DNA of 64,000 bases. Source: Azophilus sp965199705 (GTDB lineage Bacteria > Pseudomonadota > Gammaproteobacteria > Pseudomonadales > Azotimanducaceae). The stretch's first letter is position 1, and every line of letters starts with the position of its first letter. Shown here in pieces: positions 16,968-24,966 of this stretch. Position numbers and translations under genes: made by a program. Below the pieces are notes generated by a model. The model had not been told where the DNA came from. It was given only the letters and a program-made list of their open reading frames with translations, and searched no databases. The stretch spans positions 2,542,001 to 2,606,000 of the forward strand of contig OZ241359.1 in the NCBI GenBank assembly GCA_965199705.1. The letters run 5' to 3'.

Positions 16968-17665
16968 GCCCTGGCCCCGGCCGGGCGCCAGGGCGCCAGG
17001 GCGCCATCTTCGATCCTCAGGGTTTGGTGCATGCCGGCAAGCTGTACCGTATCGTGCGTCGCCACCACCAGGGCGACGCCGAACGACTCGCTCAGTTGCT
17101 GCATGAGGCGAAACACCTGCGACGCATTGGCTTGATCCAGGTTGCCGGTGGGCTCATCCGCGAGCACCACGGCGGGGCGCCCGACCAGCGCTCGGGCCAC
17201 CGCTACCCGCTGCCGCTCACCGCCAGACAGCGCCGACGGGCGATGCTCGACGCGGTTGGCCAGGCCGACAGCTTCCAGCATCGCATGCGCCTCAAGGCAC
17301 GCATCGGCGCGGCTCGACCCGCGCAGCAGCAAGGGCATGGCCACGTTCTCCCAGGCGCTGAACTCCGGCAGCAAGTGGTGCAGCTGATACACGAAGCCCA
17401 TGTGCTTGTTGCGCAATCTGGCCCGCGCATCGGCAGAGGCGCCGCTGAGCGCGGCGCCCATGATCCGCACTGCCCCGGCGTCCGGCTCATCCAGGCCGCC
17501 GAGCAGGTGCAGCAAAGTGCTCTTGCCAGATCCGGACCGGCCTGTGATCGCGATGCGTTCTCCCGCAGCCACGGCCAGACTGAGGTCGCGCAGCACGGCA
17601 ACATGCGCCCTGCCCTGCATGAACCCCTTGCACAGGCCGGAGGCCGCCAGCACCGGCTCACTCAC
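16964..17665 (-). CDS. lolD: Lipoprotein-releasing ABC ATPase LolD
   Basis: A 233-residue ATPase of the LolCDE complex. Walker A GRSGSGKST, the LolD motif region HLLPEFSAWENVAMPLL, the signature LSGGERQR, Walker B VVLADEPTGNLD and the switch histidine in VVATHD are all present. The GTG at 17665 gives the usual N-terminus and overlaps the end of lolC by 8 bp; a longer frame is rejected since it would run deep into lolC. The stop overlaps the lolE start. Confidence 0.95.
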   Translation of the reverse strand: MSEPVLAASGLCKGFMQGRAHVAVLRDLSLAVAAGERIAITGRSGSGKSTLLHLLGGLDEPDAGAVRIMGAALSGASADARARLRNKHMGFVYQLHHLLPEFSAWENVAMPLLLRGSSRADACLEAHAMLEAVGLANRVEHRPSALSGGERQRVAVARALVGRPAVVLADEPTGNLDQANASQVFRLMQQLSESFGVALVVATHDTVQLAGMHQTLRIEDGALAPWRPAGARA

Positions 17666-18896
17666 TGGCAAGCACCCGGCCAGGCAGGAGCCTCGAAGCC
17701 CGCCAGGCTGGCAGCAAGGCGCCAGCCAGGCAAAGGCCGAAGGCAATGCCGACAATTGCGGCAAGATCGCCGGGCCAGACGGCGACCGGCAGATAGTGGA
17801 TGAAATACTGGTTCATCAGATCCAGCCCGAAAGCGGCGTTGAATTCGGCGAAGGTCGGCGGCAGCAGCCAGACCAGCCCGAGCCCCAGGATCAGGCCAAG
17901 GCCGATGCCGGCGCTGCCGGTGGCGAGCCCAAGCGTGAGAAAGCCGCCGATCAGAGCGCCGGAACCGGCGCCCACGGTCTTCAGGATGGCGATGTCCGGC
18001 GCCCGCCGCTCCACGGCCATCACCAGGGTCGAGACCAGATTGAACGCCGCCACCGCCACGAGTACCGACAGCAGGACGAACATGGTGGCCTTCTGAGTGC
18101 CTATGGCCCGGTACAGATAGCCATGCGTGTCACGCCAGGTGCGCGGAATCATCTGTTTCTGCGGCAAGGCGGACAGGGCCAGATCGGCCACCTCGCCGGC
18201 GCGGTCCGGGTCCGCCAGCCTGAGTTGATAGCCATGCGCCTGGCCCGGCATCCGAAACAGCCGTGCGGCGTCCTGCCAGTGCACAAAGGCAGCCCGGGTA
18301 TCGAGCTCCGAACTCGAACGCAGCAATGCAGCTACTTCAAAGCGCCGCTGACGCGGCAAGAGGCCAACAGGCGTCATGACGCCATTTGGCAGCATGAGCG
18401 TGAACCTGTCCCCCGGCCCGACCTGCAATCGTTGCGCAAGGCGCTCGCCGAGAATGACGCGAAAGCGACCCGGCTCCAGGGCGGCGGACCAGCCTGCCGG
18501 CAAGAAATCGCCGATAGCCGACACGTTTTCGTGCTGATCCGGGTCGATGCCGGTGAGCGAAACCCCGGCCACCTTGTCCGCACCCATGCCAAGCGTCAGC
18601 CCGGCGACGAAGGGGGCAGCGCCGAGCACGCCGGGCAGGCTGCGTAAACGCTCGATATCCGCAGCAGACGGCGCAAGCGCTTCTACGGCATGGAGGCTCG
18701 CGTGCGGCAATATGCCGAACACCCTTTCCCGCAGCTCCCGCTCAAAGCCGTTGACCACCGACAACACCAACACCAGCACCGCCACGCCGAGCGCCAGACC
18801 GGCGACGGCCACCCGGCCAACCAGCGCAGCAGCGCCGCCGGTGGACAGGGCGTAACGCAATCCCAGGCGGAGGGCGAACAAGCCAGGCAAGGTCAC
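17658..18896 (-). CDS. lolC: LolCE-family lipoprotein release permease (first copy)
   Basis: A 412-residue inner-membrane permease pairing with LolD and LolE. Order of parts: membrane segment (VAVAGLALGVAVLVLVLSVV), long periplasmic domain containing the Hook-like region, then three membrane segments (ATMFVLLSVLVAVAAFNLV and two more). It starts with GTG at 18896, overlapping the nqrM stop (GTGA). It is the first lol gene on the strand and hence called lolC. Confidence 0.9.
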   Translation of the reverse strand: MTLPGLFALRLGLRYALSTGGAAALVGRVAVAGLALGVAVLVLVLSVVNGFERELRERVFGILPHASLHAVEALAPSAADIERLRSLPGVLGAAPFVAGLTLGMGADKVAGVSLTGIDPDQHENVSAIGDFLPAGWSAALEPGRFRVILGERLAQRLQVGPGDRFTLMLPNGVMTPVGLLPRQRRFEVAALLRSSSELDTRAAFVHWQDAARLFRMPGQAHGYQLRLADPDRAGEVADLALSALPQKQMIPRTWRDTHGYLYRAIGTQKATMFVLLSVLVAVAAFNLVSTLVMAVERRAPDIAILKTVGAGSGALIGGFLTLGLATGSAGIGLGLILGLGLVWLLPPTFAEFNAAFGLDLMNQYFIHYLPVAVWPGDLAAIVGIAFGLCLAGALLPAWRASRLLPGRVLASE

Positions 18897-19081
18897 CGGC
18901 GCCGACGCGCAGGCGGCTCACAAAGGCCAGGATCTCCACCGCAGATTTCACAGTCGGTGCTGGCGCCGAGCGACTTCATACCACCGCAACTGCCGGCGAT
19001 GGGCTTGCGCCCGAACAGCACGCCAACTGCCATGCCGGCCACCGCCAGAAGCATCACCAGAAGTGCGAGCAAGAGGGTCAC
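18893..19081 (-). CDS. nqrM: Na+-NQR maturation protein NqrM
   Basis: A 62-residue NqrM (formerly DUF539): one membrane segment (LLALLVMLLAVAGMAVGVLF), the conserved GRKPIAGSCGG, and a Cys-rich tail (CEICGGDPGLC) thought to deliver iron to the NqrD/NqrE centre of the sodium-pumping NADH:quinone reductase. It normally sits at the end of the nqr operon after apbE; here the apbE-nqrM pair is separated from any nqr structural genes. It starts with GTG overlapping the apbE stop (GTGA). Confidence 0.92.
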   Translation of the reverse strand: MTLLLALLVMLLAVAGMAVGVLFGRKPIAGSCGGMKSLGASTDCEICGGDPGLCEPPARRRR

Positions 19082-20112
19082 GAAGCCTCCACCAGGCAGG
19101 CGCGCATGGCGTCAGTATAGCGCTCCTCAAACCCGGACCCGGCGTCCGCACGGCGCAGGATCAGGAGCGCCGCTATATCCTTGCCGCGCGCAAACTCGAA
19201 GCCAGCCGTCGGGCCGAGCACGGCGATGGCCGTCGCCAGTGCATCGGCGCGGGCTGCCGTTTCCGCGACAACGGTCACCGAGGCCAGGTTATGCGTGACC
19301 GGCATGCCGGAGCGCGGATCCAGTGTGTGACTGATCCGCTCGGGCCCACGCTGACGAAAATTGCGGTAATCCCCGGAGGTGGCGACCGCCTGATCTGAGA
19401 GATACAGACGACGCCAGACACCGCCGTCGGGGCGCTCGATGCCGATGCGCCAGGCGCGGCCCTGCGGATTGCGGCCAAGGGCGCGCACTTCGCCGCCTAT
19501 GTCTGCCAGAAAGTGGCGGCATCCGAAGCCAGTCAACACCGCCGCAACCCGATCGACGCCATGACCCTTGGCAATGGCCGAGAGATCAACCATCAAACCG
19601 GGCGTCTGCTTCCTGAGCGCAGGCGGCTCCGAGCGAACTTCGAGCTTCTGGAAGCCGACCCGTTGCCGAGCTTCCGCGACCGCTTCGGCGGTTGGCAGGT
19701 CGCCCCGTCCCGCCGGCCCGAATCCCCAGAGATCCACCAGCGGCGCCACGGTAACATCAAGCGCGCCGCCCGTGGATGCCGAGATCTGCCCGGCCTCGGC
19801 GACGAGCTTGGCGAGGGCCGGAGACACAGACATCCAGACCTTGGCAGGCGTCATATTGAAGCGCGAGATCTCCGAATCTCTCCGCCAATGCGACATCTGC
19901 GCCTCCACCTCCGCCAATGCCCGAGCCACCGCCTCAGGCACGCCTGCGCGACAGCCGGAAAAGGTGAGCTCCAGATAGGTACCCATGGTTTCCCCCCGAT
20001 ACCTGTCGAAGGGTTCAGGCGCGAGTGGCGAATCGGTGGGTTCGCAGCCAGCAAGGGCCAGCAGCAGAAACGCCACAAGCGGCAACAGCCGCTGACGCAA
20101 GGAGCGATTCAT
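19078..20112 (-). CDS. apbE: FAD:protein FMN transferase ApbE
   Basis: A 344-residue lipoprotein (lipobox LLALAGC near residue 20) that covalently attaches FMN to threonines of periplasmic-facing proteins such as NqrB and NqrC. Motifs: GETMGTYLELTF, DLSAIAKGHGVD, FLADIGGEVRALG, SGDYRNF, HTLDPRSGMPV and the metal-binding segment ADALATAI. The ATG at 20112 is preferred; it lies 5 bp after the symporter stop. Adjacent nqrM supports a role in Na+-NQR maturation. Confidence 0.95.
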   Translation of the reverse strand: MNRSLRQRLLPLVAFLLLALAGCEPTDSPLAPEPFDRYRGETMGTYLELTFSGCRAGVPEAVARALAEVEAQMSHWRRDSEISRFNMTPAKVWMSVSPALAKLVAEAGQISASTGGALDVTVAPLVDLWGFGPAGRGDLPTAEAVAEARQRVGFQKLEVRSEPPALRKQTPGLMVDLSAIAKGHGVDRVAAVLTGFGCRHFLADIGGEVRALGRNPQGRAWRIGIERPDGGVWRRLYLSDQAVATSGDYRNFRQRGPERISHTLDPRSGMPVTHNLASVTVVAETAARADALATAIAVLGPTAGFEFARGKDIAALLILRRADAGSGFEERYTDAMRACLVEAS

Positions 20113-20117
20113 GGCCC

Positions 20118-21656
20118 TCAATCGGCAGCGCTGGCGCGCGCTTCCTGCATGGCGACAAAGCTGGCCCGGTCGCGCGCGCCCTGCGCAGAGCCGTCCAGTC
20201 TGGATACGAAGATCATGGTCAAGACTGCCGCAAGCATCGAGTAGAGGGCCGGATAGGCTTCCGGGAAGATCGGCCGGGCATTACCGAGAACGCCGACCCA
20301 GACCGCCGGCCCGAGCAGCATCAGCAGCACGGCGCTGACCAGCCCGACCATGCCGCCAGCCAGAGCGCCGCGGGTCGTGAAACCACGCCAGTAGATGCTG
20401 AACATCAACAGCGGGAAGTTGGTGGAGGCGCCTATGGCCATCACCAGGGACACCAGATAGGCGATGTTCTGCCCCTCGAACAGGATGCCAAGCAAGGCCA
20501 CCAGCACGCCCAGACCCAGGGCCGCCAGACGCGAGACGCGCAACTGCGCCTGCTCGCTCGCCCGCCCGCGGCGAAACGCCCTGGCGTAAAGATCGTGCGA
20601 CACCGCAGAAACGGAGGCCAGGGTCAGGCCGGCCACCACCGCCAGGATGGTGGCGAAGGCGACGGCGGCCATGATGCCCAGAAACACCTCGCCGCCCACC
20701 GCGTGCGCCAGGTGTATGCTCACCATGTTGCTGCCGCCTTGCAGGCCCCCGCCCTCGCTGACATAGGCCGGATTGCCTTCGATCAAAGCCACCGCAGCGA
20801 CGCCGACCACGAAAAAGATCGCCAGATTTACCACGGCGACTATCGCCAGCGCGACCCCCGCAGACTGGCGCGCGGCGGCCGCGTCAGGAACCGTGAAGAA
20901 GCGCATCAAGAGATGCGGCGACCCGGCCAGACCAAAGCAGATGCTGAGGCTCAGTGATACGGCGGAAACCACGGACAGAGACAGGCCGCCGGCCCGGACC
21001 AGGAAACCCTCGCTGCGATGTCGAGCCTCGGCGGCAGCGTACAGGTCAGCCAGACTGAAGCCGAATTGCGCCAGGCTCAGAAGCGCCAGCAGAAGGATGC
21101 CCGCCAGCAGCATGGCGGCCTTGATGATCTGCACCCAGGTCGTCGCCAGCATTCCGCCCACGGCCACATAGAGCACCATCAGCGCGCTGACGACGAGCAC
21201 CGCCCAACGGTAGGGCACGGCAAACAGCACCTCGATCAGAGCGCCGGCGCCAACCACCTGCACCATCAGATACATGAGCGAAAACACCAGTGTAGTCACC
21301 GCCGTGAGAACCCGCGCCGGGCCTTCGCGCAGACGCACGCAAACGATGTCGGTGAACGTATAGCGCCCCAGCTGACGGAGCTTGTCGGTCATCAGGAACA
21401 GCAGGATGGAAAAGGCGCCCATGGGCGCGGCCAGCCAGATCACCGCATCGAATCCGGAAGTGAAGATGAGCGCCGTGATGCCGAGCAAGGTGGCCGCCGA
21501 CATGAAGTCTCCGGCAATGGCGAAGCCGTTCTGGACGCCGCCGATACGGGCCCCGGCCACATAGAACTCAGACGCGCTGCGGGTTCGGCGCGCCGCGGCT
21601 GCGGTGATACCGAGGGTCATGAGAATCACCGCGAGAAAGCAGATGATGGCGATCAT
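20118..21656 (-). CDS. Cation/acetate-type symporter (SSS family)
   Basis: A 512-residue sodium:solute symporter with about 13 membrane segments, most like ActP (AGDFMSAATLLGITALIF, QVVGAGALIEVLF, ATILAVVAGLTLASVSAVSH). ActP-type proteins import acetate or other short carboxylates with Na+. The ATG at 21656 comes one base after the stop of the small upstream membrane protein. Pairing with a small two-segment protein supports a symporter of the ActP/DUF4212 kind. No acs is in the window, so the substrate is not fixed. Confidence 0.88.
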   Translation of the reverse strand: MIAIICFLAVILMTLGITAAAARRTRSASEFYVAGARIGGVQNGFAIAGDFMSAATLLGITALIFTSGFDAVIWLAAPMGAFSILLFLMTDKLRQLGRYTFTDIVCVRLREGPARVLTAVTTLVFSLMYLMVQVVGAGALIEVLFAVPYRWAVLVVSALMVLYVAVGGMLATTWVQIIKAAMLLAGILLLALLSLAQFGFSLADLYAAAEARHRSEGFLVRAGGLSLSVVSAVSLSLSICFGLAGSPHLLMRFFTVPDAAAARQSAGVALAIVAVVNLAIFFVVGVAAVALIEGNPAYVSEGGGLQGGSNMVSIHLAHAVGGEVFLGIMAAVAFATILAVVAGLTLASVSAVSHDLYARAFRRGRASEQAQLRVSRLAALGLGVLVALLGILFEGQNIAYLVSLVMAIGASTNFPLLMFSIYWRGFTTRGALAGGMVGLVSAVLLMLLGPAVWVGVLGNARPIFPEAYPALYSMLAAVLTMIFVSRLDGSAQGARDRASFVAMQEARASAAD

Positions 21657-21657
21657 C

Positions 21658-21858
21658 TCAGCCCTGCCTGCGCCTTTGTCGCAAATAGATGAACGCAAGC
21701 GCCGGCGCGCCGACCTGGAGCCCGAGATAAATCAGCATTCCCAGGTTGAACCAACCGGCGAGAGGCATTGCCAGAAGATCAGGCAGGCAGGTAATCCCGA
21801 GCACCAGTACGCCCAGGGCGCCCATAACCAGCAGGGTATAGAGCCAACTTCGGGACAT
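21658..21858 (-). CDS. Small symporter-associated membrane protein
   Basis: A 66-residue protein with two membrane segments (YTLLVMGALGVLVLGITC; GMLIYLGLQVGAPALAFIYL) and a basic tail RQRRRQG. Position and topology match the short partner proteins (DUF485/DUF4212 type) that precede ActP-like symporters. AAGGA lies 8 bases before the ATG. The intergenic segment upstream holds a perfect 12-bp palindrome TTGCCGCGGCAA (21920-21931) that may be an operator. Confidence 0.75.
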   Translation of the reverse strand: MSRSWLYTLLVMGALGVLVLGITCLPDLLAMPLAGWFNLGMLIYLGLQVGAPALAFIYLRQRRRQG

Positions 21859-21984
21859 GACCGCGTCCTTGACCGAAGCGCTTGCAGCGCACGAGCCGGG
21901 CGGGGCGTGATTATCGCGATTGCCGCGGCAAATTCCTACCAGGCCAATGCGCCAGCCGGGACCTTCGCCACAGTTCGGGGGGCC

Positions 21985-22020
21985 GGCGCGATCATCACGG
22001 CTCCGGGCGCAATATCCCGG
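21985..22020 (+). repeat. 36-bp inverted repeat, left copy (3' of cysH)
   Basis: Matches the complement of 22931-22966 at 30 of 36 positions without gaps, including 13 identical bases CGATCATCACGGC. It ends exactly at the cysH stop codon and contains its own small dyad CCGGG...CCCGG. Confidence 0.75.
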
Positions 22021-22743
22021 CTAGCCGACGATCTTCACCACATTCTGCGCGTGCAGGCCACACTCCTTGGCAGTGGCTTCTTCCCACCACCAGCGTCCGG
22101 CGCGCTCATGCTCATGCGGCCCTACCGGCTTCGTGCAGGGTTGGCAACCGATGGAAACATAGCCCTGATGGTGCAACTCGTTGACCGGCGCCTGATGTCT
22201 GCGCAAGTACGCCCAGACTTCGGCGGAAGTCCAGTCGGCCAGCGGGTTGAACTTGACCAGCTGCTGTTCGGCGGTGGAAAAGGCCTTGTCTCGCTCCTCG
22301 ATTGGCACATGGCTGCGAGTCACGCTCTGGTCTTGTCGCTGGCCGGTGATCCAGGCGTCCAGCGTGCCGAGCTTGCGTCTCAGAGGCTCGATCTTGCGCA
22401 CGGCGCAACACTCTCCATGCCCATCCTGATAGAAGCTGAACAGCCCCTTGCGGCGCACCAGCTCGCCGACCGCGGCGGGTTCCGGCATCAGCAGTTCCAG
22501 GTCCAGATCATAGTGGCTGCGCACCCGCTCGAGATAGGTGTAGGTTTCTGGATGCAGGCGGCCGGTATCAAGGGAGAACACCGGCAAGCGGACACCGGCA
22601 CGATGCGCCATGTCGATCAGAGCCACGTCTTCGGCGCCACTGAAGGAGATGGCGACCTTGCCCGGGCTGAAGCGGTCGGCTATGTCTCGCAACATCTGCT
22701 GCGGTCCGATACGCTTCCCGGCTGTCGGCAAATTTGCTGTCAT
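22021..22743 (-). CDS. cysH: Assimilatory APS/PAPS reductase, Fe-S type
   Basis: A 240-residue adenylylsulfate reductase reducing activated sulfate to sulfite with thioredoxin. The FSGAEDVALIDMAH motif, the cysteine pair in GECCAVRK and the C-terminal CQPC supply four ligands for a [4Fe-4S] cluster, which marks the APS-using type; KECGLH contributes the catalytic C-terminal Cys. The ATG at 22743 follows GGAGA by 9 bases. It is monocistronic, flanked on both sides by copies of a 36-bp inverted repeat, with an A/T-rich promoter-like stretch around 22895-22930. CysB, encoded at 11965-12948, is the likely activator. Confidence 0.95.
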   Translation of the reverse strand: MTANLPTAGKRIGPQQMLRDIADRFSPGKVAISFSGAEDVALIDMAHRAGVRLPVFSLDTGRLHPETYTYLERVRSHYDLDLELLMPEPAAVGELVRRKGLFSFYQDGHGECCAVRKIEPLRRKLGTLDAWITGQRQDQSVTRSHVPIEERDKAFSTAEQQLVKFNPLADWTSAEVWAYLRRHQAPVNELHHQGYVSIGCQPCTKPVGPHEHERAGRWWWEEATAKECGLHAQNVVKIVG

Positions 22744-22797
22744 GCAAGCGTTCTCCGTTCTGACTGTTGGCGTCGGGCGCGGGTCCCTGGCCTGGGC

Positions 22798-22822
22798 GCC
22801 TGCGCCGCAGGCTGCTTTTTTT
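22798..22822 (+). terminator. Rho-independent-like terminator pointing away from cysH
   Basis: GCCTGC, a 3-base loop and GCAGGC (22798-22812), then TGC and seven T (22816-22822), all on the plus strand, 55 bp upstream of the cysH ATG. In this orientation it would stop transcription running antisense out of cysH before thrH. Read on the minus strand it is a leader hairpin without U tract. Confidence 0.5.
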
Positions 22823-22930
22823 GCGCCCTTTGCAAGCCGCACCCTTTCCAGGCCACACCCTGTCCAAGCGCGAAAAAAGTCTAGCAATCGACCTGGCAAC
22901 AAAGAAAATAGCGGCTCGGAATATACTTAA

Positions 22931-22966
22931 CCCGGACATTGCACCGGGGGCCGTGATGATCGAGCC
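22931..22966 (-). repeat. 36-bp inverted repeat, right copy (5' of thrH)
   Basis: Inverted partner of 21985-22020 (30 of 36 identical). It ends 15 bp before the thrH start and overlaps the presumed upstream part of the cysH promoter on the other strand. Confidence 0.75.
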
Positions 22967-22981
22967 GATACAGGGGGTGGT

Positions 22982-23608
22982 TTGAACATACTGTGTCTTG
23001 ACCTTGAAGGCGTTCTGACGCCCGAAATCTGGCAGGCGGTGGCCGACCAGTGCGATGCGCCAGAATTGCGCAAGACCACGCGGGATCTGGCGGACTATGA
23101 CGAACTGATGCGATTCCGACTCGACGCACTGCGCCGTCACGGCCTCGGTTTCAGCCGGATTCAGGAGGTCATTGCCGGCCTGGAGCCCTTGCCGGGCGCG
23201 GCAGCCTTTCTTGACCGCGTGCGACGGCACTGTCAGCCGGCCATCGTCTCCGACACCTTCTACGAATTCGCATCACCCCTGATGGCAAAACTCGGCTGGC
23301 CCTTGCTGCTCTGCCATCATCTGCAGGTCGAAAACGACGCGATTACCGGCTACCGGCTGCGTCAGGCGGACGCCAAGCGGCAGGTCGTGGCGGCATTCAA
23401 GTCCCTGGATTTCAACGTCATCGCCGCCGGCGATTCATGGAATGACCTGTCGATGCTGGCAGCCGCCGATCACGGCATCCTGTTTCAGGCCCCGGAGACC
23501 GTGCGTGCGGCGCATCCGGGATATCCGGCTGTGTCGGATCATGCGCAACTCGAACGCATGGTGCATGAATTGGCCCGGATGCCACCGCAGAACGCAGGCA
23601 CAACATGA
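22982..23608 (+). CDS. thrH: ThrH phosphoserine phosphatase / phosphotransferase
   Basis: A 208-residue HAD-family ThrH, which dephosphorylates phosphoserine and can pass the phosphate to homoserine (characterised in Pseudomonas). HAD motifs: ILCLDLEGVLTPEIWQA, VSDTFYEF, and AAGDSWNDLSML. The frame begins with TTG at 22982, which gives the family N-terminus exactly and follows a G-rich stretch; no ATG is available. A TTG start suggests low expression. It faces away from cysH, and serine is the precursor of cysteine. Confidence 0.92.
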   Translation: MNILCLDLEGVLTPEIWQAVADQCDAPELRKTTRDLADYDELMRFRLDALRRHGLGFSRIQEVIAGLEPLPGAAAFLDRVRRHCQPAIVSDTFYEFASPLMAKLGWPLLLCHHLQVENDAITGYRLRQADAKRQVVAAFKSLDFNVIAAGDSWNDLSMLAAADHGILFQAPETVRAAHPGYPAVSDHAQLERMVHELARMPPQNAGTT

Positions 23609-23691
23609 TTTGCCGGAGTCCTCGCTGACCGCCCCGCTTGCGTTTGCCCCGGCCAGCCCGTAGCTTTTCGCACTGCCTGAGGAGAATTCAC

Positions 23692-24888
23692 ATGCCCGCA
23701 CTGGATGGTTTGCGCATACTCGACATGACTCAGTACGAGGCGGGCACGGCCTGCACCCAGTGTCTGGCGTGGCTTGGCGCTGACGTTGTCAAGGTGGAGC
23801 CGCCGGTCACCGGCGAGCCCGGACGCAACATTTCCGGCATCAAGGACTACTTCATGGTTTGGAACAGCAACAAGCGCTCCGTGGTGCTGGACCTGCGCCA
23901 GGCCGAGGGGCGGGCGCTGCTGCTGCGGATGCTGCCGCACTATGACGTCTTTATCGAGAATTTTGGTCCGGGCGTAATCGAAAAGCTGGACCTTGACTAT
24001 GAACGGATGCGCGCCATCAAGCCAGACCTCATATACGCCCGCATCAAGGGTTTCGGCCTGGACGGCCCCTGGGCGGAATACAAGTGCTACGACATGGTGG
24101 CACAGGCCGCGGCAGGCGCCTTCTCGATCACCGGCGAAGCAGATGGCCCGCCGATGCGGCCAGGCCCGACCACAGGAGACGTAGGCACGGGCGTGCAGAT
24201 GGCTCTGGCCATCTCGGCCGCGTATGCGCAGAGGCTGAAGACGGGCAAGGGCCAGTTGATCGAAATCTCCATGCAGGAGGCCATGACGTACTACCTGCGC
24301 ACCGCCACCGCCTACACCAACTTCGGCGCCCGGCCCACGGCCCGCACCGGCAATGCCCTGACGCCAGTCATCCAGCTCTATCCCTGCCAGGGCGGTGGCG
24401 CCAACGACTATATATTCATGATGGTGGTCACGCCGCGCATGTGGGAAGCCCTGTGCCAGGCGATCGGGCAAGCGGAACTGGCCACGGACCCCAGATTCAC
24501 CGATGACTGGGCGCGCCAGAAGAACCGCCGCGAACTCGAAACCATCATTGGCGAGTGGACCCAGGCCCGAGACAAGTACGAAGCCATGCGACTGCTCGCG
24601 GAAGCCGGCGTACCGGCCAGTGCGGTGCTCGACACGCGGGATCTCTACGAGAACCCACACCTTCTGGAGCGAGGCTTCATACATACGGTGCAGCACCCGG
24701 AAAAGGGCGAGATTCGGCTGCTCGGCTGGCCGGCGCGGATGTCGGAAAGCGAAGTGCCGATCCGGGCTGCGCCAATCCTCGGCGAACACTCGGCCGAAGT
24801 GCTTGGCGCTGATCTCGGCCTGGACGCGCAAGACCTCACCCGGCTGGCCGAACAAGGCATTGTCGGCATGGCCTCGGACCCGACCTGA
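23692..24888 (+). CDS. CaiB/BaiF (class III) CoA-transferase
   Basis: A 398-residue family III CoA-transferase, moving CoA between carboxylic acids. LGADVVKVEPP, NSNKRSVVLDLR and the catalytic Asp134 in KCYDMVAQAAAG are family hallmarks; RTGNALTPVIQLYPC and HLLERGFIHTV follow. ATG preceded by GGAG. The next gene, 78 bp on, is a TPP enzyme of the oxalyl-CoA decarboxylase / 2-hydroxyacyl-CoA lyase type, so the pair probably activates a 2-hydroxy or 2-oxo acid as its CoA ester and then cleaves it. The substrate is not shown by the sequence. Confidence 0.9.
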   Translation: MPALDGLRILDMTQYEAGTACTQCLAWLGADVVKVEPPVTGEPGRNISGIKDYFMVWNSNKRSVVLDLRQAEGRALLLRMLPHYDVFIENFGPGVIEKLDLDYERMRAIKPDLIYARIKGFGLDGPWAEYKCYDMVAQAAAGAFSITGEADGPPMRPGPTTGDVGTGVQMALAISAAYAQRLKTGKGQLIEISMQEAMTYYLRTATAYTNFGARPTARTGNALTPVIQLYPCQGGGANDYIFMMVVTPRMWEALCQAIGQAELATDPRFTDDWARQKNRRELETIIGEWTQARDKYEAMRLLAEAGVPASAVLDTRDLYENPHLLERGFIHTVQHPEKGEIRLLGWPARMSESEVPIRAAPILGEHSAEVLGADLGLDAQDLTRLAEQGIVGMASDPT

Positions 24889-24966
24889 GGCGCCGGGACG
24901 CACCCGCTCCTGCCCGGCATACGCATCGCATCCATCTCATCGCAGCAGACAAGGAAGAAACCCACC

